Part shown: piece by piece, positions 17,917-27,071 of the stretch
How the letters are laid out: the number at the start of each line of letters is the position of its first letter
Numbering within the stretch: position 1 is the first letter of the stretch
From: Candidatus Melainabacteria bacterium
Lineage (GTDB): Bacteria > Cyanobacteriota > Vampirovibrionia > Obscuribacterales > Obscuribacteraceae
Direction of reading: 5' to 3'
NCBI GenBank assembly: GCA_003963305.1
Contig: RXJR01000016.1
Location: 45,630-109,629, forward strand
Length of the DNA stretch: 64,000 nucleotides
Notes under the pieces: model-generated
Databases searched by the model: none
Seen by the model: the letters and a program-made list of their open reading frames with translations, nothing else
Told to the model about the DNA's origin: nothing
Translations under genes and position numbers: made by a program

Positions 17917-18357
17917 ATGGAGATCGATCAGATGACAACTGCAGAGTCACCGTCACCACCAAGCAACCTGGAGCCGGTTTCGAGTCAGACAGTGCCGGAA
18001 GAAGAGAGTGTTATCGCCGGTCAAGACGCGTCACTGATGCTTTTGGCTAATGAACTGATCGCAAAAGCCATCGACATTCGTTGTTCGGATATGCATGTTG
18101 AACCAGATCAAGAGCACACTATTTTGCGTTACCTGAAAAATCGCGAATTGCTTCTTGAATCCAAGCTGCCCAAGCCTGTGCACCTGGAACTGGTATTTTG
18201 CTACAAAGTGATAGCCGGTCTGAATATCAACGAAACCTCCAAACCTCAAGATAAGAAAGCAGTTTTGAAGATTGCCGGGTCAGATTTGAACTTCCGGGTA
18301 ACAACCATACCTGGCGATTTTGGTGAGACTGTAGCTATATCATTTAAATTCGACTAG
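17917..18357 (+). CDS. Stand-alone GspE/PilB N2-like domain protein without ATPase core
   Basis: 146 residues from ATG 17917 with an AGAGAGA purine run just upstream. After a polar Pro/Ser N-terminus, residues ~45-146 follow the N2 domain of type II/IV secretion ATPases: LLANELIAKAIDIRCSDMHVEP, LRYLKNRELL, a KVIAGLNINE segment, LPQD-like SKPQDKK, then FRVTTIPGDFGE. In GspE/PilB the Walker A ATPase follows at once; here the gene stops, so ATP hydrolysis is not possible. It could be an adaptor that joins a motor hexamer or an independent regulatory module. It is a short complete gene by appearance, not an obvious remnant, because the stop falls cleanly after the domain. Confidence 0.72.
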   Translation: MEIDQMTTAESPSPPSNLEPVSSQTVPEEESVIAGQDASLMLLANELIAKAIDIRCSDMHVEPDQEHTILRYLKNRELLLESKLPKPVHLELVFCYKVIAGLNINETSKPQDKKAVLKIAGSDLNFRVTTIPGDFGETVAISFKFD

Positions 18358-18449
18358 CTGCCCGTAACAGAAAAGTTCACCAGCGCGATGTAGACTTGCA
18401 GTTACATGCAGAGCGCGGTAACATGTTCGCGTCTTCTCCGGAAAGCGAC

Positions 18450-19118
18450 ATGATAGAAGCGATAATATTCGACATCGACGGAACACTGGTTGACTCAGTT
18501 GACTATCATGCTCAGGCGTGGCAGAAAGCCTTTGACCATTTCGGCAAAAGTTTTGAGTTTCAGGCGATTCGCGATCAAATTGGTAAAGGCGGTGATCAGT
18601 TACTGCCGACATTTTTGACGAAAAGCGAAACGGATCGAATCGGCGAGGCATTAAAACAGCATCGTTCGGAAATATTCAAAGAGCACTATTTGGCCAGAGT
18701 AAAACCCTTTAGTGGAGTCCGTGAATTATTTGAACGCATCAGAGAAGATGGAAAACGAATCGGCATTGGTTCGTCAGCTCACAAAGATGAGCTCGAGCAC
18801 CATCTCAAACTCTGCAAAGTCATAGATCTAGTCGACGCAGCCACCAGTGCTGATGATGCAGACAAGAGCAAACCACATCCGGACATATTCGAAGCAGCAC
18901 TGAGCAAGCTTGGTGAAACGCCACAACGCACAATTGTTGTTGGCGACTCGCCGTACGATGCTGAAGCAGCAAACAAAATAAGCATGCGCACAATCGGAAT
19001 GTTATGCGGTGGATTTGACCGCTCAATACTGGAAGAAGCAGGAGTGGTGGAGATTTTCGAAACACCTTCCGACCTGCTGAAAAACTACGAGCGATCGATA
19101 ATAAACCGCCAGAGTTAG
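18450..19118 (+). CDS. HAD superfamily phosphatase (phosphoglycolate phosphatase-like)
   Basis: 222 residues from ATG 18450, placing motif I (FDIDGTLVDS) at residues 6-15 as usual and with GGAAAG upstream; ATG 18423 and TTG 18396 are alternatives. The cap domain follows (helical, 15-85). Motif II Ser lies in GIGSSAHKDE, motif III Lys in KSKPHPDIFEAAL, motif IV in VVGDSPYDAEAA. This is the subfamily I layout of phosphoglycolate phosphatases and beta-phosphoglucomutases. Lack of a mutase-specific cap signature makes a phosphatase more likely. It overlaps the convergent gene by four bases. Confidence 0.85.
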   Translation: MIEAIIFDIDGTLVDSVDYHAQAWQKAFDHFGKSFEFQAIRDQIGKGGDQLLPTFLTKSETDRIGEALKQHRSEIFKEHYLARVKPFSGVRELFERIREDGKRIGIGSSAHKDELEHHLKLCKVIDLVDAATSADDADKSKPHPDIFEAALSKLGETPQRTIVVGDSPYDAEAANKISMRTIGMLCGGFDRSILEEAGVVEIFETPSDLLKNYERSIINRQS

Positions 19119-19876
19119 AAACCGTCGTCCTGCTGCTGGTTGTTGTAAGTTGCCGGATATGGTTGCTGAGGCGACTGCTGGTACGCACCTGAATAGTTAG
19201 GCTGAGCTTGTCCCTGCGGGTACTGAGACTGCCCGTATTGAGGTGGCGCTGATGATTGAGAGTACTGCTCCTGTCCGTACGGTCTCTGCGCTTGCGGCTG
19301 ATCGTACCTTTGATAATTCGAGTAGCTGGAAGCAACAACAGGGCGCTGATAAGAATTTGATTTGTAGTCGGCGTTCTGGCGTGAAGGCAGAACAATCATT
19401 GGATTATAAGCCAGTTGTTTGGTCAACGGAATCGAGAGCTTCGCAACAACAGTCAGGGCACCGTTAGGGAAGTTGCGCCCGTAGAAAGTGTGTTGAGTCT
19501 CGCCCTCAAATACACGCTCACCATGTACTGTTCGAATAACTCCTTCAAACTGATCTGTTGAAGTGCGATAGGACTTGTCATTGTTTTGATAAATGACATT
19601 ACCACGCATCATAACACCATCTGCGATACCAGCTGGCACCGGGCACCATTGTTGCCACTGCGCTTTCAGATTACCAACAAAGCACTCAACATTCTCAGAA
19701 CCAAAGAGCCAGGCTCCATTGTAGTTTTTCGCGGCTGCATTGAGATCGATGTAGTGCTTGCCGGTGGAAGCATCGGCTCGCAGATATGTGTTGGTTGGGT
19801 GAGCGTATTGAGCTTGCAACTGCTGGCGAGGCAGGTCTGCGTAATTGTCGTCTTTGATTTCGGCATTAAGCAACAT
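19115..19876 (-). CDS. Hypothetical protein with Gln/Tyr/Pro-rich tail
   Basis: 253 residues from ATG 19876, preceded by GAGGTAG. The first ~165 residues form an ordered, beta-rich domain with many Trp, Asn and Tyr and no signal peptide. From ~180 on the chain is a low-complexity Gln/Tyr/Pro/Ser tail with repeated QYGQ/QYPQ-like units, as seen in adhesive or phase-separating proteins. No family recognised. It starts 4 bases after the stop of the secreted TPR gene, so the two form an operon. An ATG at 19909 would overlap that gene. Confidence 0.68.
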   Translation of the reverse strand: MLLNAEIKDDNYADLPRQQLQAQYAHPTNTYLRADASTGKHYIDLNAAAKNYNGAWLFGSENVECFVGNLKAQWQQWCPVPAGIADGVMMRGNVIYQNNDKSYRTSTDQFEGVIRTVHGERVFEGETQHTFYGRNFPNGALTVVAKLSIPLTKQLAYNPMIVLPSRQNADYKSNSYQRPVVASSYSNYQRYDQPQAQRPYGQEQYSQSSAPPQYGQSQYPQGQAQPNYSGAYQQSPQQPYPATYNNQQQDDGF

Positions 19877-19880
19877 TAGA

Positions 19881-21074
19881 CTACCTCGCCCGATCGGGCG
19901 CGTATACATGCAAATATTTATGATTTAGATGCTCGCTCTCCTCGCCCTGTTGCAATTCGTTCAACAGTTGCGAATAGGCGAGTGGAAGCTCGTAAAGGTC
20001 ACGCTTTTCCTTCTTGCTGAGATCTTCGTAGTGAATCAGAGCTTTCTTGAAATATTGTTCGGAATCATCAAGACGATTCTCTTTTCTATACAGTTGCGCG
20101 AGTGCGAGATTACACTCAGTCAAGCGAACATTGTTTGGATGCTCAGACGACCTGACGTTATGTAAAGCCTGCAGATAGAGCTTCTCAGCCTCGTCATATT
20201 TTGAAGCGGCAAACAGAGCATCACCGGCGGCGAGCAGATGAACAATCGTATCAGGATGCCCTTTGCCTTTTAACTCTTCGTGCATTGCCAGCGCACGTGC
20301 TGAACACTGAGAAGCCTTCTCGTAATTCTTCATGTCACCATGACTGAGGCTGCTGTAGTGCAATGCACGAACTTGCCCATACTTATCTCCGAGAGCTGCA
20401 AATATGGCATGTGCCTTGTCTAAATAGACTAATGCTTCGCTGGGCTGCTGACACTTCTGTAGCATCACCCCGACGTTGAACAAATCAACCCCGGCCTCGG
20501 CGCTGTTGCTGCCAAAAATTGCACTGTCGACGTCTGCAGCTTCCAGATAACACTTCTTGGCTTCTGTGCAATTGCGCTCGTCTGTGTACAAATTAGCCAG
20601 ATTAGTCAATGATTTGGCCAGAGATTCAGACTTTGGCGAAACCTTACGTTTACGAGCTATACAGTCAAGGTAGATTTTTTCTGCGTCGACCTCGTCCCCA
20701 CTTTTATAAGTGGCAAGAGCCAGATTAGACATTGCTTGAAGTGTGGCTGGATCATTTTCACCGAGCACTTTCTTGCGCAATTCGACAGCCTGACTGAAGC
20801 TCTTTTGAGCATCAGAAAATCGATGCTTCTGATTTTGCGCCACACCCATTTGATTGAAAACGGTAGCACGTGCGGTATCATCGGGAACTTCATTAAGAGC
20901 CTGCTCGTAAAGCTTCTTACTTTGAACGTCGTCACCGCTCAAATAGAATTTTTCAGCACTTTCAAGGTCTGCTTGCCATGCCGCACTCGCCTGCGCGAAA
21001 AGAGTGGGCGCAGGCAGAAATATACATGCCAGAGCAGCCGTCAATAATAATCTGAATCTATATTGGGGTTTCAA
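19881..21074 (-). CDS. Secreted TPR protein
   Basis: 397 residues starting at a TTG. A signal peptide covers residues 1-28 (hydrophobic core LLTAALACIFLPAPTLF, end AQA). The remainder is a TPR solenoid of about eight repeats of the kinesin-light-chain kind, such as SFSQAVELRKKVLGENDPAT and YLDKAHAIFAALGDK. It probably folds in the periplasm as a protein-binding scaffold. The ribosome site is weak. It heads a two-gene operon with the Gln/Tyr-rich protein downstream. Confidence 0.8.
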   Translation of the reverse strand: MKPQYRFRLLLTAALACIFLPAPTLFAQASAAWQADLESAEKFYLSGDDVQSKKLYEQALNEVPDDTARATVFNQMGVAQNQKHRFSDAQKSFSQAVELRKKVLGENDPATLQAMSNLALATYKSGDEVDAEKIYLDCIARKRKVSPKSESLAKSLTNLANLYTDERNCTEAKKCYLEAADVDSAIFGSNSAEAGVDLFNVGVMLQKCQQPSEALVYLDKAHAIFAALGDKYGQVRALHYSSLSHGDMKNYEKASQCSARALAMHEELKGKGHPDTIVHLLAAGDALFAASKYDEAEKLYLQALHNVRSSEHPNNVRLTECNLALAQLYRKENRLDDSEQYFKKALIHYEDLSKKEKRDLYELPLAYSQLLNELQQGEESEHLNHKYLHVYAPDRAR

Positions 21075-21163
21075 TGAAAAACTCGCACAGCTTAGAAGGC
21101 TCGATCATATTAGATTCCGACAAATTCAACAACTACATGCAAGCATTCGCTAGCGCGAGCTGC

Positions 21164-22048
21164 TCATACGGGCGCTTTCTTTGCGGCAAGTGCAGTAGCT
21201 CGTTTAAACAAATCCGGAGACCTTAAGCGAGTACAGAGCTGCTCAAAATCTGACTTCGGTCCCAGCCAGCGCAAATGGTCAACATTGTCGAACAGTTGAA
21301 TATCCGTCTTCAGGGTGGCAAGTGTGCGATAGAGTATGGCTTCATCCCACGAGTCAAATAAGATGCCGGCCAGTTTTTTGCTGTTGCGAATAGTCTTGTC
21401 CCACTGATCGGGATTTTGGGGAATATTTTCAAAGTGATTGTATAGAAGCAACACAGAGGCCGCGGCTTTTGCTCCCCAACCGGGAATACCAGGATAACCA
21501 TCAGCGGTGTCACCAACCAGGGCAAGAAAGTCGGGAATCGAAGCCGGTCTGACGCCAAACTTTTCTATAATCCCCGCTTCGTTGCGGAGGATTTCACGCC
21601 GGCGATCAAGCTGGACGACACGGTCACCAACAACACTCTGTGCCAGATCTTTGTCAGGCGTACAGATAACAACCTGCTCAACACGAGAATCTTCAGCCGC
21701 GCGTGCTGCTCCCGAAGCTAATGCATCATCCGCTTCAAATTCCACCATGCGCCAGACAGCCACCCCCATGGACTCGAGAGCATCTTCAATAATTGGAAAC
21801 TGAGAAAATAAATCAGGCGCGATTCCTTCACCAGTTTTATAGTAGGGATATAAATCATTCCGAAATGACTCAATGACGTGGTCTGTAGCCACAGCAAGAT
21901 GTGTAGTTCCCTTACTCAGCATAGAGAGAACTGAGCTGAGGACGCCTCTCACTGCAGCAATCTCTTGCCCTGTAGCATCGGTAGAGTGAGGCACTGCAAA
22001 ATAGTGACGAAACAGCTCGTAGGTACCGTCGACCAGGTGTACTTTCAT
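21164..22048 (-). CDS. 5'-3' exonuclease (Pol I N-terminal/FEN-like)
   Basis: 294 residues, the size of stand-alone bacterial 5'-nucleases. Metal-binding acidic residues lie in VDGTYELFRHYF at the start, ATDHVIESFRNDLYP near 60, EFEADDALASGAA near 105 and CTPDKDLAQSV near 130. The helix-three-turn-helix for DNA binding is GDTADGYPGIPGWGAKAAA near 178. Such enzymes remove RNA primers or flaps. It carries no polymerase domain. The start is ATG 22048 with weak upstream purines. Confidence 0.88.
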   Translation of the reverse strand: MKVHLVDGTYELFRHYFAVPHSTDATGQEIAAVRGVLSSVLSMLSKGTTHLAVATDHVIESFRNDLYPYYKTGEGIAPDLFSQFPIIEDALESMGVAVWRMVEFEADDALASGAARAAEDSRVEQVVICTPDKDLAQSVVGDRVVQLDRRREILRNEAGIIEKFGVRPASIPDFLALVGDTADGYPGIPGWGAKAAASVLLLYNHFENIPQNPDQWDKTIRNSKKLAGILFDSWDEAILYRTLATLKTDIQLFDNVDHLRWLGPKSDFEQLCTRLRSPDLFKRATALAAKKAPV

Positions 22049-22134
22049 CTATCGGACCTGCCAATCGAGCGAGCGAGCAAGCACGGGCTAAGCTCTACAC
22101 GAAAGACACCATGTTAACACGTCCCTGAAAGCAC

Positions 22135-22455
22135 TTACATCTGCACGTTCTGGGGGTTTGCTGCGGTATGCCTGGCGCCTGAAATTGTATTGAGTTCAAT
22201 GTGAACCGGCGTAACTTCCGTAGTGTACTTTTCACGGTCTACACGCGTGCCAAATAATCCGTAAGCCATGAACACAAGCGCCGCAAAAACCATTCCTAAT
22301 ACGAGGGACTGCAAGGTGCGACTGGATTTTCTGTACGACCTCTCTAAACTCTCAAGGTCTGATCTAGCCTGCCTGAGAGCTGCTGTGTCGGGACCTAGTT
22401 CTGTTTTACTGCTGTGCGTCTTACCTGGTCGATCTACTAATTTCGTTTCCATCAT
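22135..22455 (-). CDS. Small single-pass membrane protein
   Basis: 106 residues from the ATG pair at 22455/22452. Residues ~20-50 are charged and helical (LRQARSDLESLERSYRKS), likely coiled coil, leading to one membrane helix (SLVLGMVFAALVFMAYGLF) near residue 56 and a polar outer tail. No family recognised. The upstream purines (GTGAGCGA) are weak. The frame is open further to 22551, but that part does not look coded. Confidence 0.55.
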   Translation of the reverse strand: MMETKLVDRPGKTHSSKTELGPDTAALRQARSDLESLERSYRKSSRTLQSLVLGMVFAALVFMAYGLFGTRVDREKYTTEVTPVHIELNTISGARHTAANPQNVQM

Positions 22456-22631
22456 TCGCTCACTTTCTATAGAGAAGTTGACGTCTGAGAGGCGCAACTG
22501 TTCCCTTGTTGCGGGGTTTCGGCACCCGTCAGTAATGGAGCATGTTGTCAAGAATCAGGAACCGAGCGGTAGCAGTACGCGTCATTGCCTTGCAGTAATA
22601 ACGTTCACGATTCGATCGTTGGAGGATACCC

Positions 22632-22850
22632 ATGAGAACATTCGATTTGATTGAATATCAGAGAGATGCGCGCAGCAGAAAGCAACCCAGAGAACTTTTT
22701 GCGCTCTGGGAAGAAGTCTGCCACCACTACGACCGGGGACTTATCGGACAATATGACCTTGATGAGATGAAAGCAGTTATCTGGCCAAACTTGCATGCAC
22801 TGAGTGTGCTGAAAAGCACCATCGATCATTCTTTCAGAACTGCTGCCTAG
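22632..22850 (+). CDS. Small cytosolic hypothetical protein
   Basis: 72 residues, ATG preceded by GTTGGAGGAT, a strong ribosome site. Composition is that of a folded helical protein with many aromatic residues (FALWEEVCHHYDRG, VIWPNLHAL). No family recognised. It is divergent from the membrane protein gene and separated from the ATP-grasp gene by 112 bases. Confidence 0.6.
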   Translation: MRTFDLIEYQRDARSRKQPRELFALWEEVCHHYDRGLIGQYDLDEMKAVIWPNLHALSVLKSTIDHSFRTAA

Positions 22851-22962
22851 CAGCGCCAGACCAGCCAAGCTGGAGGGGCGTACACGCGTGCTATTGCACT
22901 CTTTCAAGAGACATTGACCAGCGACGAGTGGTAGCATTGGTCTCATTCTTGAGTGAGACGTT

Positions 22963-23841
22963 ATGACAACTAAACTTACATTTGTCACGTACGACGGGCT
23001 ACCGGATCTCGATGCTGATGACAGATTGGTTGCCGAGGAATTGAGGAAGCGCGGCTATACCTGTGCTGTCGCTAACTGGCGCAGCGCCGAGCAAAATTGG
23101 GCAGAGGCAGGCGTTTGTGTGGTCCGTTCTACCTGGGATTACCATTTGTATTATCAGGAGTTTCTCTCCTGGATAGAGAAAGTATCAGCTCAGACGAAGC
23201 TGTTGAACGACGCTGGTGTCATACGCTGGAATAGTAACAAGCGCTATTTGTTCGATCTCGAGCGTGCAGGCATTCCGATTGTGCCGACCGTGCTGTTTGA
23301 ACAGAACGCTCAGATCGATTTGAGAGCAGTGCTGACGGAACGCGGATGGCAGCGAGCGATTTTGAAACCAGTGATCGGCTTGAGCACATTTGGAGTGCGC
23401 AAAATCGAATCGACTTCACCCGACATCCAGGCGCAACTGGATGCGATGCTGAAAAATTCTGACGTTTTATTGCAGCCTTTTGTAGAAACCGTCCATAAAA
23501 GAGGAGAACGAGCGCTTGTCTTTATAGGTGACGATTATTCTCACACTATTCGCAAGAGTGCCTTCCAACCTCTGGCACAGGCTGGAGAAGCTGGAGAAAC
23601 TCTGGAAGAGACTGACCCGAGCGAACTTACTCTGGCTCGAAAGGTGCTCGCAGAAGTCAAAACTCCGGTCGCATTTGCCAGAGTGGACTTGATTCGGGAT
23701 ACAAATGGACAAGATCTGCTAATGGAGTTGGAGCTAGTGGAGCCATCGCTTTATCTCAATATGTTTCCGGCTGCCATACCGCGCTTAGCGGACAGACTTT
23801 GCCAGTTGGCAACAGTCGAACAGGGAGCTCGTGTGCAATAA
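22963..23841 (+). CDS. ATP-grasp ligase family protein
   Basis: 292 residues resembling RimK/glutathione synthetase-type ATP-grasp enzymes. An N-terminal pre-ATP-grasp domain (VTYDGLPDLDADDR, then VRSTWDYHLYY) is followed by NSNKRYLFDLERAGIPIVPT, the ATP-binding lysine strand AILKPVIGLSTFGV near residue 140, the hinge LLQPFVE, and the metal-binding end DLLMELELVEPSLY. The order matches the group that contains cycloserine-ligase-like proteins. It should join a carboxylate to an amine or thiol; substrates unknown. A GTCTCA/TGAGAC hairpin at 22940-22959 sits right before the start codon. The double-GNAT gene follows after 27 bases. Confidence 0.8.
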   Translation: MTTKLTFVTYDGLPDLDADDRLVAEELRKRGYTCAVANWRSAEQNWAEAGVCVVRSTWDYHLYYQEFLSWIEKVSAQTKLLNDAGVIRWNSNKRYLFDLERAGIPIVPTVLFEQNAQIDLRAVLTERGWQRAILKPVIGLSTFGVRKIESTSPDIQAQLDAMLKNSDVLLQPFVETVHKRGERALVFIGDDYSHTIRKSAFQPLAQAGEAGETLEETDPSELTLARKVLAEVKTPVAFARVDLIRDTNGQDLLMELELVEPSLYLNMFPAAIPRLADRLCQLATVEQGARVQ

Positions 23842-23868
23842 TCTTGCTGCACACGCCGGAGAACCTTT

Positions 23869-24807
23869 GTGTCCGCCACAGTACGACAACTGACAATTGA
23901 AGATTATGAAGCATCTGAACACGTAATCAAAACGAGTTTCAGTGACAGATTGCGCATGCCTGATCCTGATCTTTTCCTCGGCGGTGGCAGTCTGAAAGGG
24001 CGTTTCCTGATGGACCCTGAGGGCGTTTTCGGTGCGGAGGAAAACGGCGAGATTGTCGGCGTCAATATCGCTACAACCTGGGGAAGCTCCGGTTACTTTG
24101 GTCCTCTAGCGGTCGCACCGACGCGCCAGGGACAAGGCATAGCACAGCAGCTCTTGATGCCTGTCATGAGCCTTTTCCATAAGCGCAACGTGACCAACGC
24201 TGGACTATTCACTTTTCCAGATAGCGCTCAACACATTTGTTTGTACAAAAAGTTCGGATTCATGCCCCGCTTCCTTACCGCTATCATGTCCAAGCCACTT
24301 GAATCGACGCCGTCAAAAGAGGTGAGAGTATGGAGCTATGCTGGTTTTAGAGAAGCCGAGCAAGCCGATTTTCGCCAATCAGCACGAGAACTGACAGACC
24401 AGATCTACCCGGGCTTAGACCTGCAGAGGGAAATTTCCATTGTGCACGAACTGGGTCTGGGAGATACTGTCTTCATAGGCTCGGATACGTTAGATGGATT
24501 TGCCATTTGTCACTATGGAGAGGGCTCCGAGGCCAAGCGCGGCTCTATGTACATCAAATTCGCGGCTGCACGACCAGGGTCTAACAGCTCCGTCTTGTTC
24601 AACAGTTTGCTGATGGCATGCGAATCAACTGCTCGTAAAGCTGGTGTGACAAAAATTGCCGCCGGTGTCAGCACCGCGCGTGATGGCGCCTTCGAATGCA
24701 TGCTTGGAGCCGGATACAAGATCGATTATCTCGGCGTTTACATGCACAAACCCAATGAACCGGGCTATTGCAGACCGGATGTCTACGCCATTGACGACTG
24801 GCGCTGA
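23869..24807 (+). CDS. GNAT acetyltransferase, two-domain
   Basis: 312 residues from GTG 23869. The first GNAT domain contains the acetyl-CoA loop with V-A-P-T-RQGQGIAQQLL at about residues 83-97 and the following NAGLFTFPDSAQHICLYKKFG. A second, weaker GNAT-like half spans ~155-312 (MYIKFAAARPGSNSS, then LLMACESTARKAG), so the protein looks like a tandem GNAT. Substrate unknown. It lies 27 bases after the ATP-grasp gene and is probably co-transcribed. Confidence 0.82.
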   Translation: MSATVRQLTIEDYEASEHVIKTSFSDRLRMPDPDLFLGGGSLKGRFLMDPEGVFGAEENGEIVGVNIATTWGSSGYFGPLAVAPTRQGQGIAQQLLMPVMSLFHKRNVTNAGLFTFPDSAQHICLYKKFGFMPRFLTAIMSKPLESTPSKEVRVWSYAGFREAEQADFRQSARELTDQIYPGLDLQREISIVHELGLGDTVFIGSDTLDGFAICHYGEGSEAKRGSMYIKFAAARPGSNSSVLFNSLLMACESTARKAGVTKIAAGVSTARDGAFECMLGAGYKIDYLGVYMHKPNEPGYCRPDVYAIDDWR

Positions 24808-24812
24808 GCATA

Positions 24813-25496
24813 TTACTTTTGCGGCGGCTCGAAACGATAGCCGACACGATGAACAGTGTGAATGAATGACTTCTCACCGGGGTTGTCTATTTTGCTGCGC
24901 AAACGAGTGATGTGTACTCGCACTGTATCCGGTGCAGCATCAGATTCCGAAGACCAGACATGATTAAGTATCGCCTCCTGGCCAAAAACCTCGTTGGGAT
25001 GACGCATGAAAAACTCGAGCAGAGCGAATTCACGTGGCAAGAAAGAGAGTTCTTTGTCACCCTTCATCACTTTGAATGCCTGCGGGTCGAGGGTGAGGTC
25101 ACCGGCCGTTAACACAGAATCTGTTCGGTTAGCACCAGAGCGCCGCAACAGGGCCCGCAACCTGGCTGAAAGCTCCCTGGGATGAAACGGCTTCGTCAAA
25201 TAATCGTCGGCACCGGAATCTAACCCCTGCTCCTTATCAAGATAGTCCGTTTTACCGGTCAACATGAGCAGGGGTATATTGCCACCAGTGCCGCGATAGT
25301 GACGCACGATATCGGGACCATCCATACCGGGCAGTTGCCAATCGAGAATGGCAATGTCGTAGTCATACATGCGAAGACGTTCGCAGCCCTCTTTGCCATC
25401 GTTCACAACATCAACAATATGATGTTCTCCGACCAGCCATTCTTGCAGCACTTCGACCAGTTCCTTATCGTCTTCGACAACAAGAATTTTTGCCAT
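24813..25496 (-). CDS. OmpR/PhoB-family response regulator
   Basis: 227 residues. Receiver domain with the acidic pair at 9-10, phospho-acceptor Asp52 (AILDWQLP), Thr in LMLTGKT near 79 and Lys in YLTKPFHP near 101. A winged-helix DNA-binding domain fills ~130-225, ending HRVGYRFEP. It is a paralogue of the regulator at 45385, with the same Asp52 spacing. No kinase gene is adjacent. It ends 5 bases from the convergent GNAT gene. Such regulators bind tandem direct repeats with 11-base spacing, as seen at 27774-27854, but a link is only inference. Confidence 0.92.
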   Translation of the reverse strand: MAKILVVEDDKELVEVLQEWLVGEHHIVDVVNDGKEGCERLRMYDYDIAILDWQLPGMDGPDIVRHYRGTGGNIPLLMLTGKTDYLDKEQGLDSGADDYLTKPFHPRELSARLRALLRRSGANRTDSVLTAGDLTLDPQAFKVMKGDKELSFLPREFALLEFFMRHPNEVFGQEAILNHVWSSESDAAPDTVRVHITRLRSKIDNPGEKSFIHTVHRVGYRFEPPQK

Positions 25497-25861
25497 TTAT
25501 GACCTCGATGAATCCTGATTTACAGGGTCTGGCTCCAGCTTATGGAGATATTCCCAAATCCTATCTAATCAAGTCAAGCGTTACCAGAAACTGAAACTTC
25601 GCCAACTTATGATGCACAACAGTCCAAGTTCTCGATTGTGGGTTCTGATTGCGGATTGTTGAGTCGATTGAATTCACTTTCAAACTACTATTCGTCTATA
25701 ACAGACAACGAGTATGCAACATTGAACCATATATGGTGCCAGATCGATATCCAGGAGTACCCGAATAATTGTCATGAAGTGATTTGTTGATTTAATAGCT
25801 GGTCCAGAACCCCGAAATGACATAGTATGGTTAATGAACACTGTCGAGTACAAGTAGAACC
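25497..25861. other. Divergent intergenic region without recognised features
   Basis: 365 bases between the response regulator and the WG-repeat lipoprotein gene. No ORF with a ribosome site, no clear hairpin and no convincing sigma-70 promoter was found; the two genes must each have a promoter here. Confidence 0.3.
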
Positions 25862-27070
25862 ATGGCCAACAAAACACAGTTATTAGCACCGATCGCGATT
25901 TGCATCTCATTACTATCCGGTTGTAATTCAACTTCCACATCAACGACAAATACAGCCACAACGACCGCGACATCGGCAACGAGTGCTCCCATCGAGGCAC
26001 CAAAGGCGACTGGTCCCGAGCGCTGGGGCTACCTGGACAAAGCAGGCAAATGGGCAATCAAACCTCAATTCGATCAAGCCGAAACTTTTTCCGAGCAGAA
26101 GGCTGCGGTGAGGTTCGGCGATCAGTGGGGCTTCATCAACAAAACTGGTGACTTGTGCGTCAAGCCGATTTTCAAAAAAGTGCACAAATTTTCTGATGGT
26201 ATGGCTGCAGCTGTCGACGATTACAAGTGGGGATTTATTGATGAGAAAGGCGATCTTGTCATCAAACCTGACTACAAAGGCGCAAGCGAATTTTCAGAAG
26301 GCATGGGTGCGGTCAATTCGGATGAGAAATGGGGATTTGTCGACAAAACCGGCAAAGTCGTAGTCAATCCGCAGTATGAAGCGGTAGGACCATTCTCTGA
26401 AGGATATGCGGCTGTTAAGCCACCTGGCGGCAAATGGGGCTATATCGACAAAACAGGAGCGGAAGTTGTTCCTCAGACATATGATGATGCCAAGCCATTT
26501 TCGCAAGGATTAGCCGCGGTCTGTACCGAAAACAAATGGGGTTACGTCAATGACAAAGGCAAATTGTTGATTGCGGCGCGATTTGCCAAAGCCTGGCCGT
26601 TTAAAGACTCTATTGCCGAAGTTAGAAACGAAGAAGACAAAGTCGGATTCATCGATAAAGATGGAGTTGTTGTCTGGAAAAACGCCTACGAATCTCGCGA
26701 ACAGTTTCCGGAAAAACGTGGACTGTTGCAAGAAGCCGGAAAGTGGGGGTACCTCAATGAGAAAGGCGCCAACGTCATTCCGTTCAAATTTGACGAAGCC
26801 GCAGATTTCAGCGGCGGACGGGCGATGGTGCGTGTAAAGGGCAAATACGGATTCATCGATCCAAAAGGTGCGCTTGTGATACCAGCCAAATATATCCACG
26901 CTAAATCGTTTGAAGATGGTCTGGCTGCTGCATCAGTTTCGGCTTCCTCTTTACCGAAAGAAGCCGCGCCGGCCGCACCGAAAACTGACGCTGGCAAGTC
27001 GACAACTGACAACTCTAAAGCTGCGCCATCGACAACATCAGCAACTCCAACCGACACAAAAGCTAAGTAA
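25862..27070 (+). CDS. WG-repeat lipoprotein
   Basis: 402 residues. A lipoprotein signal ends with LLSGC (Cys21), followed by a Ser/Thr linker. Nine WG repeats of about 34-38 residues span ~45-350; each has a W/Y-G-(Y/F)-(I/V/L)-(D/N) core such as KWGFIDEKGDLVIKP. The seventh repeat reads KVGFID, with Val for Trp. A Ala/Thr/Ser-rich tail ends the chain. WG-repeat proteins form extended beta solenoids on bacterial surfaces; partners are unknown. Confidence 0.88.
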   Translation: MANKTQLLAPIAICISLLSGCNSTSTSTTNTATTTATSATSAPIEAPKATGPERWGYLDKAGKWAIKPQFDQAETFSEQKAAVRFGDQWGFINKTGDLCVKPIFKKVHKFSDGMAAAVDDYKWGFIDEKGDLVIKPDYKGASEFSEGMGAVNSDEKWGFVDKTGKVVVNPQYEAVGPFSEGYAAVKPPGGKWGYIDKTGAEVVPQTYDDAKPFSQGLAAVCTENKWGYVNDKGKLLIAARFAKAWPFKDSIAEVRNEEDKVGFIDKDGVVVWKNAYESREQFPEKRGLLQEAGKWGYLNEKGANVIPFKFDEAADFSGGRAMVRVKGKYGFIDPKGALVIPAKYIHAKSFEDGLAAASVSASSLPKEAAPAAPKTDAGKSTTDNSKAAPSTTSATPTDTKAK

Positions 27071-27071
27071 A

